64,000 nt of DNA. Origin: MVYY01 sp012517575. Lineage in GTDB: Bacteria > Bacteroidota > Bacteroidia > Bacteroidales > Paludibacteraceae. The notes below the pieces were generated by a model, which saw only the letters and a list, made by a program, of their open reading frames with translations, had not been told where the DNA came from and did not search any database. The stretch spans positions 186,001 through 250,000 of the forward strand of contig JAVLUG010000003.1 of assembly GCA_031629035.1 (NCBI GenBank), written 5' to 3'. Below, one piece after another: positions 1 to 10,177 of the stretch (positions within the stretch are counted from its first letter, which is position 1; every line of letters begins with the position of its first letter). The position numbers and the translations under genes were made by a program.

Positions 1-2744
1 GAACGTTTCTTAAGAAAGCCTTCAAAAATATCCATCAATTCATCAGGCTTGTAATCTACAAAATTGAAATAACGATTGAAGCGCGATTTCAGTCCCGGAT
101 TGGTCTCAATCAAATCTTTCATTTCATCAGGATAACCAGCCAAAATAACGACAAATTTGTCGCGATCGTCTTCCATTCTTTTCAGTAAAGTTTCAATTGC
201 TTCGCGACCAAAATCATTTCCCTGTCCCCCAGGATTAAGAGAATAAGCTTCGTCTATAAAAAGAATACCGTGCATTGCCGAGTCAATCACTTGATCGGTT
301 TTTGGCCCCGTGTGTCCAATATATTCTCCCACCAAATCGTTCCGTGAAACTTCTACCACATGACCTTTGGGCAACAGTCCCAAAGATTTGTAAATCCTGC
401 CCATTAATCGGGCAACTGTTGTTTTTCCCGTTCCCGGAGGCCCTTGAAAAACGGCATGCAACGACAGACTTTGAGTTGTCAAGCCTTGTTCAGCACGCAT
501 TTTTTCTACTCTGATATAATTGAGCAACTGTTCAACATCATTTTTTATGTTATCGAGTCCAATCAAACCATTCAGTTCAGCCATTATTTCATCCAAACTT
601 TCCGTAATTTCCTCCTTGTACTCATCAGCTACTGCCCGATTAATATCTTCCAGTGTGATAGTGCAAAGGTCTTCATCGGAAATATGTTCCATTTCGGCCA
701 AACGGGCTGATTGCAACTGAACAACTTCTTCAAAAAGATTTCTTACCAGACGGGCATTCCCAAAAGTATCGGTACGCGATTGATAGACATAATTCAAATA
801 TTTTGAAACTTTTTCCATCGCATCGGGAGCAATTTTAAAGTTTGCCGATTCGGCTATTCTTCTGAAAATTTCTAGCAATTCTTCCGGCTGATAATCATTG
901 AAAGTAAAATATCTGTTGAAACGATGCTGAAGTCCTGGATTGGAAAGGATAAATCGATTCATTTCGCTTGGATAACCGGCAACAATCACTATAAGGCGGT
1001 CGCGAGAATCCTCCATTCTTTTCAGAATAGTATCTACGGCTTCCTGTCCGAAATCGTTTCCCTTTCCTCCTTCCGGAATTAACGCATAAGCCTCGTCAAT
1101 AAACAAAATGCCGTCCAGCGCACTATCGATTATCTTATTGGTTTTTAAAGCTGTCTGTCCGATATATTCGGCCACCAGACCCGAACGATCCACTTCCACC
1201 ACGTGACCGCTTTTCAGCAATCCCATCGATTGGTAAATCTTTCCAAGCAGTCTGGCAACTGTAGTTTTTCCAGTCCCCGGCGGGCCTTGAAATACCGAAT
1301 GCAAAGAGATGGGATTGGAACTCAACCCTCTTTCCTTACGCATTTTTTCTATTCTGATAAATTTCATCAAGTTGTCAATATCTGTTTTGATATTGTTCAA
1401 ACCAACCAATTTGTTTACTTCGGCCAGCAATTCGTCCAATGACTTAGCCGGTTCTGACTTGGAAGGCGTTGCTGAAGGTTCTGAAGTTTTCTTGGGCTCT
1501 GCTTCTGCTTCTTCAAGCGCTTCCTTAAATAGCTTTTCATCAGGTTCCAACTTTAAAGCCAGTTTAAAATAAACTTTGGCCTTTTCGTTTTTCCCTTTTT
1601 CGAGTAAAACTCTCCCTGCCTGATACAATGGTGTGGCATCATCAACTTCCTTCAATACGGAAGAAGGACATTCCATAGCAATTTTGAACAATTCTTCTTT
1701 TTTATCCATATCGTTCAGTGAGTACACCAAATTAGAAAATACCACCGGATTGGAAGCATCGAGTTGAAAGGATTCCTGATAATATTTCAGCGCTTTTTCC
1801 ATGTCGCCCAGCCACGACCATGCAGCACCAATACTGTTGAGTGCCGAAGGAAACTCAGGCGAAAGTTTTAAGGCATCTTCAAAGTAATCAATGGCTTTCT
1901 GGTATTCTTTTCTGTCAAAATATTCCATCCCTGTCTGATAATATCTCATGGCTTTGGGTGAAATATTCAGTTCCTTGGCAGGGGCAGCTTCTTGCGTAAT
2001 TTCTGATTGTTCGGGATCGAAAGTAAATTCTTCCTCCTTGTTATCGGCAGGTTGTTCAAAAGGAACAGACATGACTACCAACCATATACCATTTCCATAG
2101 CTGATATCGGTAATTTCATATCCTTCGTTGAGTTTTGATTTAACATCTTCTTCGGGAAACTGTTTATTAGAAACATAAAACTGATTCTCAAAGGGTGCAT
2201 CTTTGGTCATTACCAAACCCCATTTTCCATTGGCAGGACTGAGTGAAGTAATAAAATATCCTTTTGCCCAATAATCGTTAATGGTTTTGGCTGGAAAATC
2301 GCTGTAGAGTCCAAAAATTTGCGAACCATATTCCTTCATTTTTCCGAATACCGCCGCCCATCTGTCATTTCCATACACAAGCCTTATAATGGATTCTCCA
2401 GATTTTATGGCTTCCTTTATTTCATCGGCAGGAAAATTTCCATTGGTAATCCATCGCTGCTCTTCTGCCCCTGTACTGCCTGACATGACCACATACCAAA
2501 CCCCTTCTCCATAACCAATCCAACTGATATCCAATCCATCATTCCATCCGGCAGAAATGGCATCTTTTGGAAAATCCGATCGGGTGCTCCACCGCTGTCC
2601 CGAATAAGAACTTTCGGGATCGGTAACCAAAAGCCATTTACCTTCGCCATAAGCCAGACAATGCACCAATTCTTCATTATCCCATGCTTTTGATATGGGA
2701 TTTTCAGGAAAATTTTTTGAAAATTGATATTTTTTCCCAGCCAT
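1..2744 (-). CDS. Tandem AAA+ ATPase (CbxX/SpoVK type) with DUF7477-like repeats and TPRs, partial
   Basis: The frame reads open from ATG at 2744 to the left edge without a stop, so at least 914 residues are present and the C-terminus is missing. Residues about 20-230 hold four repeats with a W..GY.I..L..G.G.W.lVM pattern, which I recognise as similar to DUF7477 of plant casein-kinase-like proteins (recalled family, not searched). Residues about 265-410 form TPR-like helices. Two AAA+ modules follow, each with GPPGTGKTTVAR (near residues 486 and 766) and GILFIDEAY (near 545 and 825), plus a GYP..M sensor region. The two modules are alike at DNA level, so the second arose by internal duplication. 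CbxX/SpoVK proteins are hexameric remodelling ATPases. The substrate here is unknown; the repeats and TPRs probably recruit it. Confidence 0.85.
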   Translation of the reverse strand, partial: MAGKKYQFSKNFPENPISKAWDNEELVHCLAYGEGKWLLVTDPESSYSGQRWSTRSDFPKDAISAGWNDGLDISWIGYGEGVWYVVMSGSTGAEEQRWITNGNFPADEIKEAIKSGESIIRLVYGNDRWAAVFGKMKEYGSQIFGLYSDFPAKTINDYWAKGYFITSLSPANGKWGLVMTKDAPFENQFYVSNKQFPEEDVKSKLNEGYEITDISYGNGIWLVVMSVPFEQPADNKEEEFTFDPEQSEITQEAAPAKELNISPKAMRYYQTGMEYFDRKEYQKAIDYFEDALKLSPEFPSALNSIGAAWSWLGDMEKALKYYQESFQLDASNPVVFSNLVYSLNDMDKKEELFKIAMECPSSVLKEVDDATPLYQAGRVLLEKGKNEKAKVYFKLALKLEPDEKLFKEALEEAEAEPKKTSEPSATPSKSEPAKSLDELLAEVNKLVGLNNIKTDIDNLMKFIRIEKMRKERGLSSNPISLHSVFQGPPGTGKTTVARLLGKIYQSMGLLKSGHVVEVDRSGLVAEYIGQTALKTNKIIDSALDGILFIDEAYALIPEGGKGNDFGQEAVDTILKRMEDSRDRLIVIVAGYPSEMNRFILSNPGLQHRFNRYFTFNDYQPEELLEIFRRIAESANFKIAPDAMEKVSKYLNYVYQSRTDTFGNARLVRNLFEEVVQLQSARLAEMEHISDEDLCTITLEDINRAVADEYKEEITESLDEIMAELNGLIGLDNIKNDVEQLLNYIRVEKMRAEQGLTTQSLSLHAVFQGPPGTGKTTVARLMGRIYKSLGLLPKGHVVEVSRNDLVGEYIGHTGPKTDQVIDSAMHGILFIDEAYSLNPGGQGNDFGREAIETLLKRMEDDRDKFVVILAGYPDEMKDLIETNPGLKSRFNRYFNFVDYKPDELMDIFEGFLKKR

Positions 2745-2877
2745 AATGAGAGTTATCTAAATTAAATTTTAAAATTCTTTATGATACAGGAAACTTTGAC
2801 ACAAAAAATTCTATTTTCAAGATTCACAAATATATAGCCTTTAATAAAATTCTAATTCCTGTTTACTTATTTTCATG

Positions 2878-2913
2878 AAAAAACCTGCCGGCAAAAGTCA
2901 ATACCAGCAGGTT
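2878..2913 (-). terminator. Rho-independent terminator of the DUF6232 gene
   Basis: On the minus strand AACCTGCTGG and CCGGCAGGTT form a ten-pair stem (one G-T pair) around a 12-base loop, followed by six T. It lies 20 bases past the stop of the DUF6232 gene and also separates it from the AAA+ gene. Confidence 0.75.
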
Positions 2914-2932
2914 CAAATTCTTTTGAAAAAGT

Positions 2933-3295
2933 TCAACCTCTTTCTGCAATAGCATCGTTCAATGCATTGACAACTCTGTCAATAAAGGCTTCATCAGTAC
3001 TGGAAAGAGCTTCCTGATTTCCAGATGAACTTGCCAACGATACTACATAGTTGTTTTTCTGCGTCATCCACCAGGCTACTGCTCCGGCCAACAACAGAAC
3101 AGCTAACCACCACTTAAATGCAAAACAAATGAGACCTATAACACCTAAAACAATCGGCCCTGGACGTTTTGGCTTTACAACATATTTGGCAACAGAAGTA
3201 ACGTTTGCCATAGAATGCATTTTACCATAAGTTAAAAAACGGGCATTGGTAACTTTTACGTCACCTTCCTCAAAATAAATCTTTTCTTCTGCCAT
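2933..3295 (-). CDS. DUF6232 family small membrane protein
   Basis: A 120-residue protein. The first 45 residues are a short beta-rich segment (IYFEEGDVKVTNARF) typical of DUF6232. Two closely spaced hydrophobic segments at about 48-62 and 63-78 make a membrane hairpin, and a charged C-terminal tail (about 79-120) follows, ending in an amphipathic helix. There is no signal peptide, so both ends probably face the cytoplasm. The family has no established function. The gene stands alone with its own terminator, is upstream of the AAA+ gene on the same strand, and is preceded by a 500-base AT-rich gap that must hold its promoter. Assignment to DUF6232 is from remembered family pattern. Confidence 0.75.
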   Translation of the reverse strand: MAEEKIYFEEGDVKVTNARFLTYGKMHSMANVTSVAKYVVKPKRPGPIVLGVIGLICFAFKWWLAVLLLAGAVAWWMTQKNNYVVSLASSSGNQEALSSTDEAFIDRVVNALNDAIAERG

Positions 3296-3799
3296 ACTTG
3301 TGATTTTTTAATAATAAATATTAGGTGATTTTTTTAATTCAGTAAAATGAACTAAAACTTTGTAAAAATATACTATTATTTAATATCATGGAACAAGATT
3401 GTAATAAATTTAATAATAGTTTAAATAAATTATATTTAATTATAAATTATGTTATTTGAAAAATCTTAAGTATTCAATTTTATTTAAAAAAACAGACAAA
3501 AAAGCCAACTCTTTTTTAATGTTGTTTGCTTTTATCCTCAAAGATTTCACTCTCTCACAGAAAACAAATAAACCAAAAATTAATAGGTAACTATATTTGA
3601 GGGTTGAAAATTTTTACAAAGTAAATATCTTTTTTCAAAATTTAGCGGGAAACAACTTCTTGAAAATTTTTTTGCAAGTATATTGGGAAAAACCAATTAA
3701 GCAATTGAAAATCAAGTATTTTTATAGAATATTCCATCAACACAAAGGAGAGTCATTGTAAAGGCATTAATGGACAAGATTTTCTTCAAAACAATTGTA
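3296..3799. other. AT-rich intergenic region, no gene seen
   Basis: About 500 bases between the DUF6232 start and the acyltransferase stop. It is very A/T-rich with many homopolymer runs. I see no open frame of useful length, RNA gene or convincing repeat. It should contain the promoter of the DUF6232 gene on the minus strand, but I could not fix a -33/-7 pair. Confidence 0.5.
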
Positions 3800-4966
3800 T
3801 CATTTTGAACGGGCAGGCATGAATTTTTTTGTAAGCCACTTCCGTACAGGAATATCATAAAATCTGACGCAAACGTACGCTACCGTAATGGCACCAAGTA
3901 ATACACCAACGGAAACAAGAATCAGTGTCCACGATACATTTGCACCATTTCCCGGCAACAATTCCCGGTGATGGTCTATCCACGCCATATAAAGGTATAT
4001 GAAAGGATAGTGCGTGATGTAGAGCGGATAGGAAATATCTCCCAAAAAACGGTTTATTTTCGTTCCTACTTTCCCGGTAACATTTCCGCTTGCACCCATG
4101 TAAACGATGAGCGGGAAAACAAAAATAATGGTGAGCGAATCATAAAGCCCGTTTTTCCATATTTCGCTGCCACCTATTCGGGGAATCGAAAGCATAAGAA
4201 TCAAAAGCAGGCTGCTCCATAAAAAAGCATTTTTGATTCTTCCCGGTTTAGCAATCCGGGAAAGTAAAAGTCCGGCAAAAAAAGGATACAGTAGTCGGGT
4301 GAATCCGATTCGTAACTGCTGAGGGTCAATTGACCAGCCACCAATTACATCTCCCTGAGGACTTGTAACAGCAAGATGAATGAGGGCTGCGCCTGCTATG
4401 AAAACAAAAATGGCAAGCACCTTATTTGAAAATTTGCGGATGAATAGGGCGTACAATATGTTGGCAATATATTCGAAAAACAGTGACCAAGCAGGTCCGT
4501 TCAACGGGTGCATTTCCTGCCAACCTCGGATATCCAATGAAGGACCGACCGGTATCAACGTAAAACCTATCAGCATTACCAAAATCAATTTCCAAATAGG
4601 AGTTTGTGCTATGGCAGGGAAAAAGGAACAATCTTGAAAATAAAAAGTTAATGCTCCAATAATCATGCCGATAATAATCATGGGATGAAGACGAATTAAA
4701 CGGCGTTTGAAAAATCCGCCCAGCGTCAATTTTCCCCAACGGTCGTCGTAAGCATATCCAATGACAAATCCCGAAAGCACAAAGAAGAAATCGACGGCCA
4801 AATATCCATGATTGATGATTTGCTTTGAATGATCGCCATTCGTAAAAGTTTCGAAGATATGAAACATGACCACCACAATTGCCGCCACGCCACGCAACCC
4901 ATCCAATATGGCATAATGACTTTTTGAATCCGCAAAAGTTGTTCCCTGATTGATAGATGTGTTCAT
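3800..4966 (-). CDS. Acyltransferase 3 family membrane protein (OafA/YrhL type)
   Basis: This 388-residue integral membrane protein carries the family signature near the N-terminus: LDGLRGVAAIVVVMFH, then a YLAVDFFFVLSGFVIGY segment. The H of MFH is the usual catalytic histidine. About ten hydrophobic helices follow. Acyltransferase-3 enzymes move acetyl or other acyl groups onto surface sugars or small extracellular substrates; the acceptor cannot be told from sequence. I prefer ATG at 4966 because an upstream in-frame alternative at 5041 is a TTG with a hydrophilic extension before the conserved start. It is divergent from the AraC regulator at 5195, about 230 bases away, suggesting that regulator may control it (inference). 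Confidence 0.88.
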   Translation of the reverse strand: MNTSINQGTTFADSKSHYAILDGLRGVAAIVVVMFHIFETFTNGDHSKQIINHGYLAVDFFFVLSGFVIGYAYDDRWGKLTLGGFFKRRLIRLHPMIIIGMIIGALTFYFQDCSFFPAIAQTPIWKLILVMLIGFTLIPVGPSLDIRGWQEMHPLNGPAWSLFFEYIANILYALFIRKFSNKVLAIFVFIAGAALIHLAVTSPQGDVIGGWSIDPQQLRIGFTRLLYPFFAGLLLSRIAKPGRIKNAFLWSSLLLILMLSIPRIGGSEIWKNGLYDSLTIIFVFPLIVYMGASGNVTGKVGTKINRFLGDISYPLYITHYPFIYLYMAWIDHHRELLPGNGANVSWTLILVSVGVLLGAITVAYVCVRFYDIPVRKWLTKKFMPARSK

Positions 4967-5160
4967 TTTTGAATGCTTTCTACTGTTCTTGGATAATGAT
5001 TTTAGCGTGTTAAAATCAATTTTTGCTTTTTCTCTTGACAAGAAAATCCTGCTTTTGATTCTCTGTTATGAAATTGTATTTCCGACACTAAAAATTTTTA
5101 GGAGCAAAAGTACTGCATTGAAGAAATAATGATTTGTCGAATTTTATAAATTCATTGTTG

Positions 5161-5168
5161 TATATTTG
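5161..5168 (+). promoter_or_regulatory. Bacteroidetes -7 box upstream of the AraC gene
   Basis: TATATTTG matches the TAnnTTTG consensus, 26 bases before the ATG at 5195. A TTTG lies at 5133-5136, but the 24-base gap is longer than the usual 19-21, so the -33 element is uncertain. Confidence 0.45.
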
Positions 5169-5194
5169 CAAAATATTCAAAATTTCACTTTAAT

Positions 5195-6058
5195 ATGAAC
5201 GAAAAAATGAAATATTGTCCGACTGATATCGAGAAAGGAAAATCATTCTTTTTTGACCACGTTCACATTGTGTGGAATGAACAAATAACCCTGCATCAAA
5301 GTCCCACTTGGGAACTGTCCTATGTTGTCGTGGGAAGTGGAACGCGAATTGTGGGCGATAAAACCGAATTTTTCAAAGCGGGCGAAGTGGTTCTTTTGCC
5401 ACCCCACATGCCGCATGGTTGGTATTTTGATGAATTCGACCACGACAAAGAGGGAAAAATAGAAAATATCACGGTTCAATTTTCAGTTGATTTTTTAGAA
5501 AAAACGGCAGTCTCTTTTCCGGAAATATCCAAATACATTGAAGAAATGAATCGGATAAAACAGGCGGTTAAATTTGAAGGAAACACGCAAAGAAGTCTGC
5601 AAAAAATCATGGCCGACATGATTTCTGAAGATGAATGGGAAAGATTATTGTCGCTTTTACGAATTGTGGTACTGATCGGTTCTTCCAACGAAACAAGCAT
5701 TGTCGGAACACTCGAGAAAAAAAGTAAAAGTTCCATCAAAATGCAAAATGCTGCAAGGTATCTGGTTAATAATTTTCAACGAAAAATAACGCTGGATGAG
5801 GTAGCCCAATACGTAGGGATGAATCGATCTTCCTTTTGTTCATTGTATAAAAAAATGAAAGGAAAGTCATTTTTCTCCGACCTGAATGAATACCGCATTA
5901 ACAGTTCATGCGTGATGTTGAAAGAAACGTCCATATCCATTGCCGATATTTGTTTTGCTGTAGGTTTTGACGACGTTCCTCATTTCAATCGGACTTTCAA
6001 AAAAATCAAAGGTATGTCTCCAAAAGAATTTCGGGAAAAAGTCACCGCTTCCTCTTGA
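5195..6058 (+). CDS. AraC-family transcriptional regulator
   Basis: A 287-residue protein. Residues about 25-110 form a cupin-like sensor domain (SPTWELSYVVVGSGTRIVG and VVLLPPHMPHGW), and residues about 180-285 hold two helix-turn-helix units of the AraC/XylS type (ITLDEVAQYVGMNRSSFC; ISIADICFAVGFDDVPHF, ending in MSPKEFRE). Such regulators bind a small ligand, often a sugar, through the cupin and act on nearby promoters. It is divergent from the acyltransferase gene; no sugar operon adjoins it, so its target is unclear. Start is the ATG just after a TATATTTG promoter box. Confidence 0.92.
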   Translation: MNEKMKYCPTDIEKGKSFFFDHVHIVWNEQITLHQSPTWELSYVVVGSGTRIVGDKTEFFKAGEVVLLPPHMPHGWYFDEFDHDKEGKIENITVQFSVDFLEKTAVSFPEISKYIEEMNRIKQAVKFEGNTQRSLQKIMADMISEDEWERLLSLLRIVVLIGSSNETSIVGTLEKKSKSSIKMQNAARYLVNNFQRKITLDEVAQYVGMNRSSFCSLYKKMKGKSFFSDLNEYRINSSCVMLKETSISIADICFAVGFDDVPHFNRTFKKIKGMSPKEFREKVTASS

Positions 6059-6326
6059 TACGAGCAATGAAAAATTATTCTGCCAAATAATTCCAGATTC
6101 AGCATTAGAAATATTTTAGAAAAAATTCAAGCCTGTTTATTTACAATGAATAAGTTACCTGACACATCGGTTTTCAGAAACAATATTTGATATTTTTGAA
6201 TACGAAATCTGGAATAAAAAAAGGAAAAAAATCGTGTGAACTCTACTAAAAAATAGCCAACGTAACCCAAAAACGAAAAACGAGCGACGTTGGCGGATTT
6301 TTGCGAAGTGATTACGACCTGATTGA

Positions 6327-9002
6327 TTAATGCGTGTTTTGTGAATTTGCTTTCCTATTTGCCACAAATTTATATATTTCAGTGCAAATCAATGGTAGCA
6401 AACCCGAAACAATAACGACTATCCAAGCTTGTAAATCAATCAACTGCAATTTAAAAGCTTGACGAACGGGAGTAATCAACACCACCAAAAGCTGAAGTGC
6501 TAAACCACCAAAAATAGCTCCTAAAAGGTATTTGTTTGAAAAAATTCCCACAGAAAAAATTGATTTTTTTTCATTTCTATAGTTGAAAGAGTAAAAAAGT
6601 TGACACGAAATAATGGTAATAAATGCCAGTGTGCGTGCATATTGAACTACTTCGTCGGGAGCGGAGCGATCAAAGGGACTGAAACCCTTTTCCCAATAAC
6701 CAAAAACAAAAGAAAGCAGTGTAACCAAACCAATCAGCAAACCTCCAACCAACGATCTGACACCTGCACCATGAGAGAAGAAACTTTCTTTCGGATCACG
6801 AGGTTTTTCTTTCATCACATCAGGGTCGGAAGGATCCATACCTAAAGCTAAAGCAGGAAGTGAATCGGTAAGAAGGTTGATCCACAGAAGCTGTGTAGCC
6901 AGAAAAGGCGAAGCCATTCCTGAAATCAAAGCAATAAACATCGTTAAAACTTCTCCGAGATTACAGGTAAGAAGGAAAAGAACCGATTTCTTTATATTGG
7001 CATAAATATTTCGACCCTGTTCAATAGCCGACACAATAGTAGAAAAATTATCATCAACCAATATCATGTCCGAAGAATCTTTGGCAACATCGGTGCCTGA
7101 AATCCCCATTGCAACGCCTATATCGGCAGCATTTAAAGATGGCGCATCATTCACTCCATCACCGGTCATAGAAACAATATTCCCATTTGCTTTATAAGCG
7201 CGAACAATTCTGACTTTGTGTTCGGGAGAAACCCTGGCAAAAACTCTCAAATTCATGATCAGGTTGTTCAGCTGCTCATCTGTCATTTCATCAAGTTCCT
7301 GGCCTGTCAGTACTTGACTCTCACTGTCTGCAATGTGGAGTTCTTTGGCAATGGCAAAGGCTGTTTTCTTGTGATCGCCAGTGATCATGACAGTAGTAAT
7401 GCCGGCTTCTTTGGCTTTTTTTATTGCATCTCTCACTTCAGGACGAGGTGGATCCATCATACCGACAACACCTATCAGAATCAGATCTTTTTCCATTTCC
7501 GAAGACTCAATTATTTCATTTACAGGTTTAAAAGCAGCCCCGAGCGTTCTTAGCGCCATTTCGGACATGAAATCTACCGCTTTATTGATTGAATTTCGGT
7601 ATTCTTCAGTCAAAGGAACAATTTTCCCATCTACCAACACTCTCGTAGAAATTTTCAATAAATTGTCGATAGCACCTTTGGTATAAACGGTTAATGTTCC
7701 ATTCTCTTCAATGAGTGTGGACATTAGTTTTCGTTCCGAATCAAAAGCATACTCGGCAACGCGATGGCATTCAGCAGCCAATTTTTTTCTATCCAATCCT
7801 ACATCATCGCCCAGCATGAGTAAAGCTATTTCTGTTGGATCACCAGTTCCTTTTTCTCCATCCCAAGAAGCATCGGAACATAAAATCATGGCTTTGGCAA
7901 GAAATTGAGTTGATTTACCAACATTATTCGGTTGTTTTCTCAAAATATCTTTTTCTTCATCAAACGTAAAAGTTTTCAGAACTGTCATTTTATTCTGAGT
8001 CAGGGTACCGGTTTTGTCCGTACAAATTACGTTCACCGAGCCAAGTGTTTCCACAGCCGGCAACCGGCGTATAATGGCATTGCGTTTTGACATGGCCGTT
8101 ACCCCTATCGAAAGAACTACTGCTACAATGGCGGCCAATCCTTCAGGAATAGAAGCTACAGCCAAAGAAACAGAGATGAGAAACATTTCAATCCAATCAC
8201 GACCTTGCAAAATACCAATCAGAAAGATAAAGATGCAGATGCCGATAGCCAGCTTACCCAAAGCTTTACCCAATTGATTCAGTCTGATTTCGAGCGGCGT
8301 TTTTTCTTGTTGCTCATTGTTGATGATTCCGGCAATTTTACCGACTTCTGTATTCATTCCCGTAGCAACCACAACCCCAACACCTCGACCATAAGTTACC
8401 AAACTGCTCATGAAAGCCAGATTTTTTCTGTCGCCGATAGGAATGGAAGCATCAAGAATGAATGAAGCATCTTTTTCGGAAGGTACTGACTCACCGGTAA
8501 GCGCAGATTCTTCAACCTGAAGGTTGGCTGTTTCAATCAAACGTAAATCGGCCGGAATAAATCTTCCTGCATCCAAAATTACAATATCTCCGGGCACCAA
8601 CTCTTCAGAATCTACCTCTATTATTTGTCCATTGCGTCGAACAAGCGCTTTGTGATGAGTCATTTTTTGAAGAGCTTCTATAGCATTCCCGGCTCTAACT
8701 TCCTGAATTACACCTAAAACAGCATTAAGAATAATTACCGCCAGAATAATCACGGCATCAATGTATTCCCCCATAAAAAGCGTAATCACAACAGCTGCAA
8801 ACAATACATAAATCAACCAATCTTTTAACTGTGCAACAAACAATTCCAAAACACTTTTTTTCTTTTGTGCCTGCAAACGGTTTTGTCCATATTTTTGTTG
8901 TCGGTTTTTAACCTCTTCCTCGTTCAATCCTATTTCAGGATTCACGCCAAACATTTGAAGAATTTCATCGTACGCTTTAGAATGCCAATTTTCTGCTATC
9001 AT
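6327..9002 (-). CDS. Calcium-transporting P-type ATPase (P2A/PMCA-SERCA type)
   Basis: A full-length 891-residue P-type ATPase. Seen in order: cation ATPase N-terminal domain, actuator motif TGES, M4 motif SIPEGLAA, phosphorylation site DKTGTLT with the aspartate near residue 329, KGA nucleotide-binding motif, TGDHKKTA, GDGVNDAPSL hinge, M5 CNLGEV, M6 NLLTDSLPALALG, and four C-terminal helices. The PEGL, N..GE and N..TD residues correspond to the calcium sites of SERCA, which supports Ca2+ export from the cytoplasm over Na+/K+ or Mg2+ transport. It stands alone; 190 bases separate it from the amidase gene upstream. Metal specificity is by family inference. Confidence 0.93.
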   Translation of the reverse strand: MIAENWHSKAYDEILQMFGVNPEIGLNEEEVKNRQQKYGQNRLQAQKKKSVLELFVAQLKDWLIYVLFAAVVITLFMGEYIDAVIILAVIILNAVLGVIQEVRAGNAIEALQKMTHHKALVRRNGQIIEVDSEELVPGDIVILDAGRFIPADLRLIETANLQVEESALTGESVPSEKDASFILDASIPIGDRKNLAFMSSLVTYGRGVGVVVATGMNTEVGKIAGIINNEQQEKTPLEIRLNQLGKALGKLAIGICIFIFLIGILQGRDWIEMFLISVSLAVASIPEGLAAIVAVVLSIGVTAMSKRNAIIRRLPAVETLGSVNVICTDKTGTLTQNKMTVLKTFTFDEEKDILRKQPNNVGKSTQFLAKAMILCSDASWDGEKGTGDPTEIALLMLGDDVGLDRKKLAAECHRVAEYAFDSERKLMSTLIEENGTLTVYTKGAIDNLLKISTRVLVDGKIVPLTEEYRNSINKAVDFMSEMALRTLGAAFKPVNEIIESSEMEKDLILIGVVGMMDPPRPEVRDAIKKAKEAGITTVMITGDHKKTAFAIAKELHIADSESQVLTGQELDEMTDEQLNNLIMNLRVFARVSPEHKVRIVRAYKANGNIVSMTGDGVNDAPSLNAADIGVAMGISGTDVAKDSSDMILVDDNFSTIVSAIEQGRNIYANIKKSVLFLLTCNLGEVLTMFIALISGMASPFLATQLLWINLLTDSLPALALGMDPSDPDVMKEKPRDPKESFFSHGAGVRSLVGGLLIGLVTLLSFVFGYWEKGFSPFDRSAPDEVVQYARTLAFITIISCQLFYSFNYRNEKKSIFSVGIFSNKYLLGAIFGGLALQLLVVLITPVRQAFKLQLIDLQAWIVVIVSGLLPLICTEIYKFVANRKANSQNTH

Positions 9003-9193
9003 ATATTTTATTTTGATTAGTAAAAAATTAAATTAAAAGTCTGCTTTAAAAAATCTAAAATACTAAAAATTTGTTTTGTAAGATCCTGACTTTCAAGTTG
9101 ATTTTTTAATTATTTTTGATAAATAAGACTTATTCAAGTGGACTCAATTAATATTTCAATCCGGTGTTGGATATTTTTAGCTTGCCACAAACT

Positions 9194-10066
9194 TTATCTC
9201 CATCTTTTAACAATGTTCCCATAAAAATCAATGCGTCTGTCGCGAAAGAAAGGCCAAATTCGACGAACTTTTTCATTTCTTGACAAATCAATGTCCACCA
9301 ACAAATTTTCTTCTTCCTGATGAGAAGCTTGAGCCAACATTTCACCTTGCGCACCTGCCACAAAACTGTTTCCCCAAAACCGAATGCCACTTGTTAATCC
9401 GGAAGGATCATCTTCATGCCCCACACGGTTACAAGAAATAACCGGCAATCCGTTGGCAATGGCATGACTTCGCTGAATGGTGACCCAAGCATCAAGTTGG
9501 CGATGTTTTTCTTCTTCCGAATCAGTTGTTTCCCAACCAATAGCTGTCGGATAAATCAGAAGTTCTGCTCCTGCCAATGCCATCAATCGAGCTGCTTCAG
9601 GAAACCATTGATCCCAACAAACCATGACACCCAATTTGCCCAAAGAAGTTTGAATGGGCACAAAACCCAAATCGCCGGGCGTAAAATAAAATTTTTCGTA
9701 ATAAGCCGGATCATCCGGTATGTGCATTTTGCGATAAATTCCCACTATAGCGCCGTTCTTTTCGAGCACCACTGCTGTATTGTGATACAATCCGGCTGCA
9801 CGCTTTTCGAATAACGACAAAACCAAAACTACACCCAATTCTTTGGCAAGTTTTCCGAAATAGTCGGTTGAATGCCCGGGAATTGTTTCAGCGAGGTCAA
9901 AACAATCGGGATTTTCGGTCTGACAAAAATAAAGACTGTTGTGCAATTCCTGCAATACAACCAATTGCGCACCTGCAGCGGCACATTTTCGTATATTTTT
10001 CTGCAATTTGTCAAGATTTTCAGATATATCTTTTCCATTCGATTGCTGAATCAATGCAACTTTCAT
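9194..10066 (-). CDS. aguB: N-carbamoylputrescine amidase
   Basis: A 290-residue carbon-nitrogen hydrolase with the full Glu-Lys-Cys triad: E40 (VVLQELHN), K113 (YRKMHIPDDP) and C150 (GVMVCWDQWFPE). Length and the CWDQWFPEAAR context match N-carbamoylputrescine amidase, which releases putrescine, CO2 and ammonia. The next gene on the same strand upstream is agmatine deiminase, which makes its substrate, so the two complete the agmatine-to-putrescine route in the cytoplasm. They are 181 bases apart with a perfect palindrome in the gap, so cotranscription is not certain. Confidence 0.93.
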   Translation of the reverse strand: MKVALIQQSNGKDISENLDKLQKNIRKCAAAGAQLVVLQELHNSLYFCQTENPDCFDLAETIPGHSTDYFGKLAKELGVVLVLSLFEKRAAGLYHNTAVVLEKNGAIVGIYRKMHIPDDPAYYEKFYFTPGDLGFVPIQTSLGKLGVMVCWDQWFPEAARLMALAGAELLIYPTAIGWETTDSEEEKHRQLDAWVTIQRSHAIANGLPVISCNRVGHEDDPSGLTSGIRFWGNSFVAGAQGEMLAQASHQEEENLLVDIDLSRNEKVRRIWPFFRDRRIDFYGNIVKRWR

Positions 10067-10177
10067 TTTTATAATTTTTTTGTGAGTTACTTAGGTTTGG
10101 ACTTCATGTTAAATTACCGAAAACAAACAATTTGTTTAATAAAAGCAATAACGATTTTTTATGAAATTATTTTTAAT

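Noticed and set aside
1..2744. Two plus-strand frames of 79-88 codons and a minus-strand one inside the AAA+ gene
   Set aside because: They are shadows of the long open minus-strand frame, which has clear Walker motifs.
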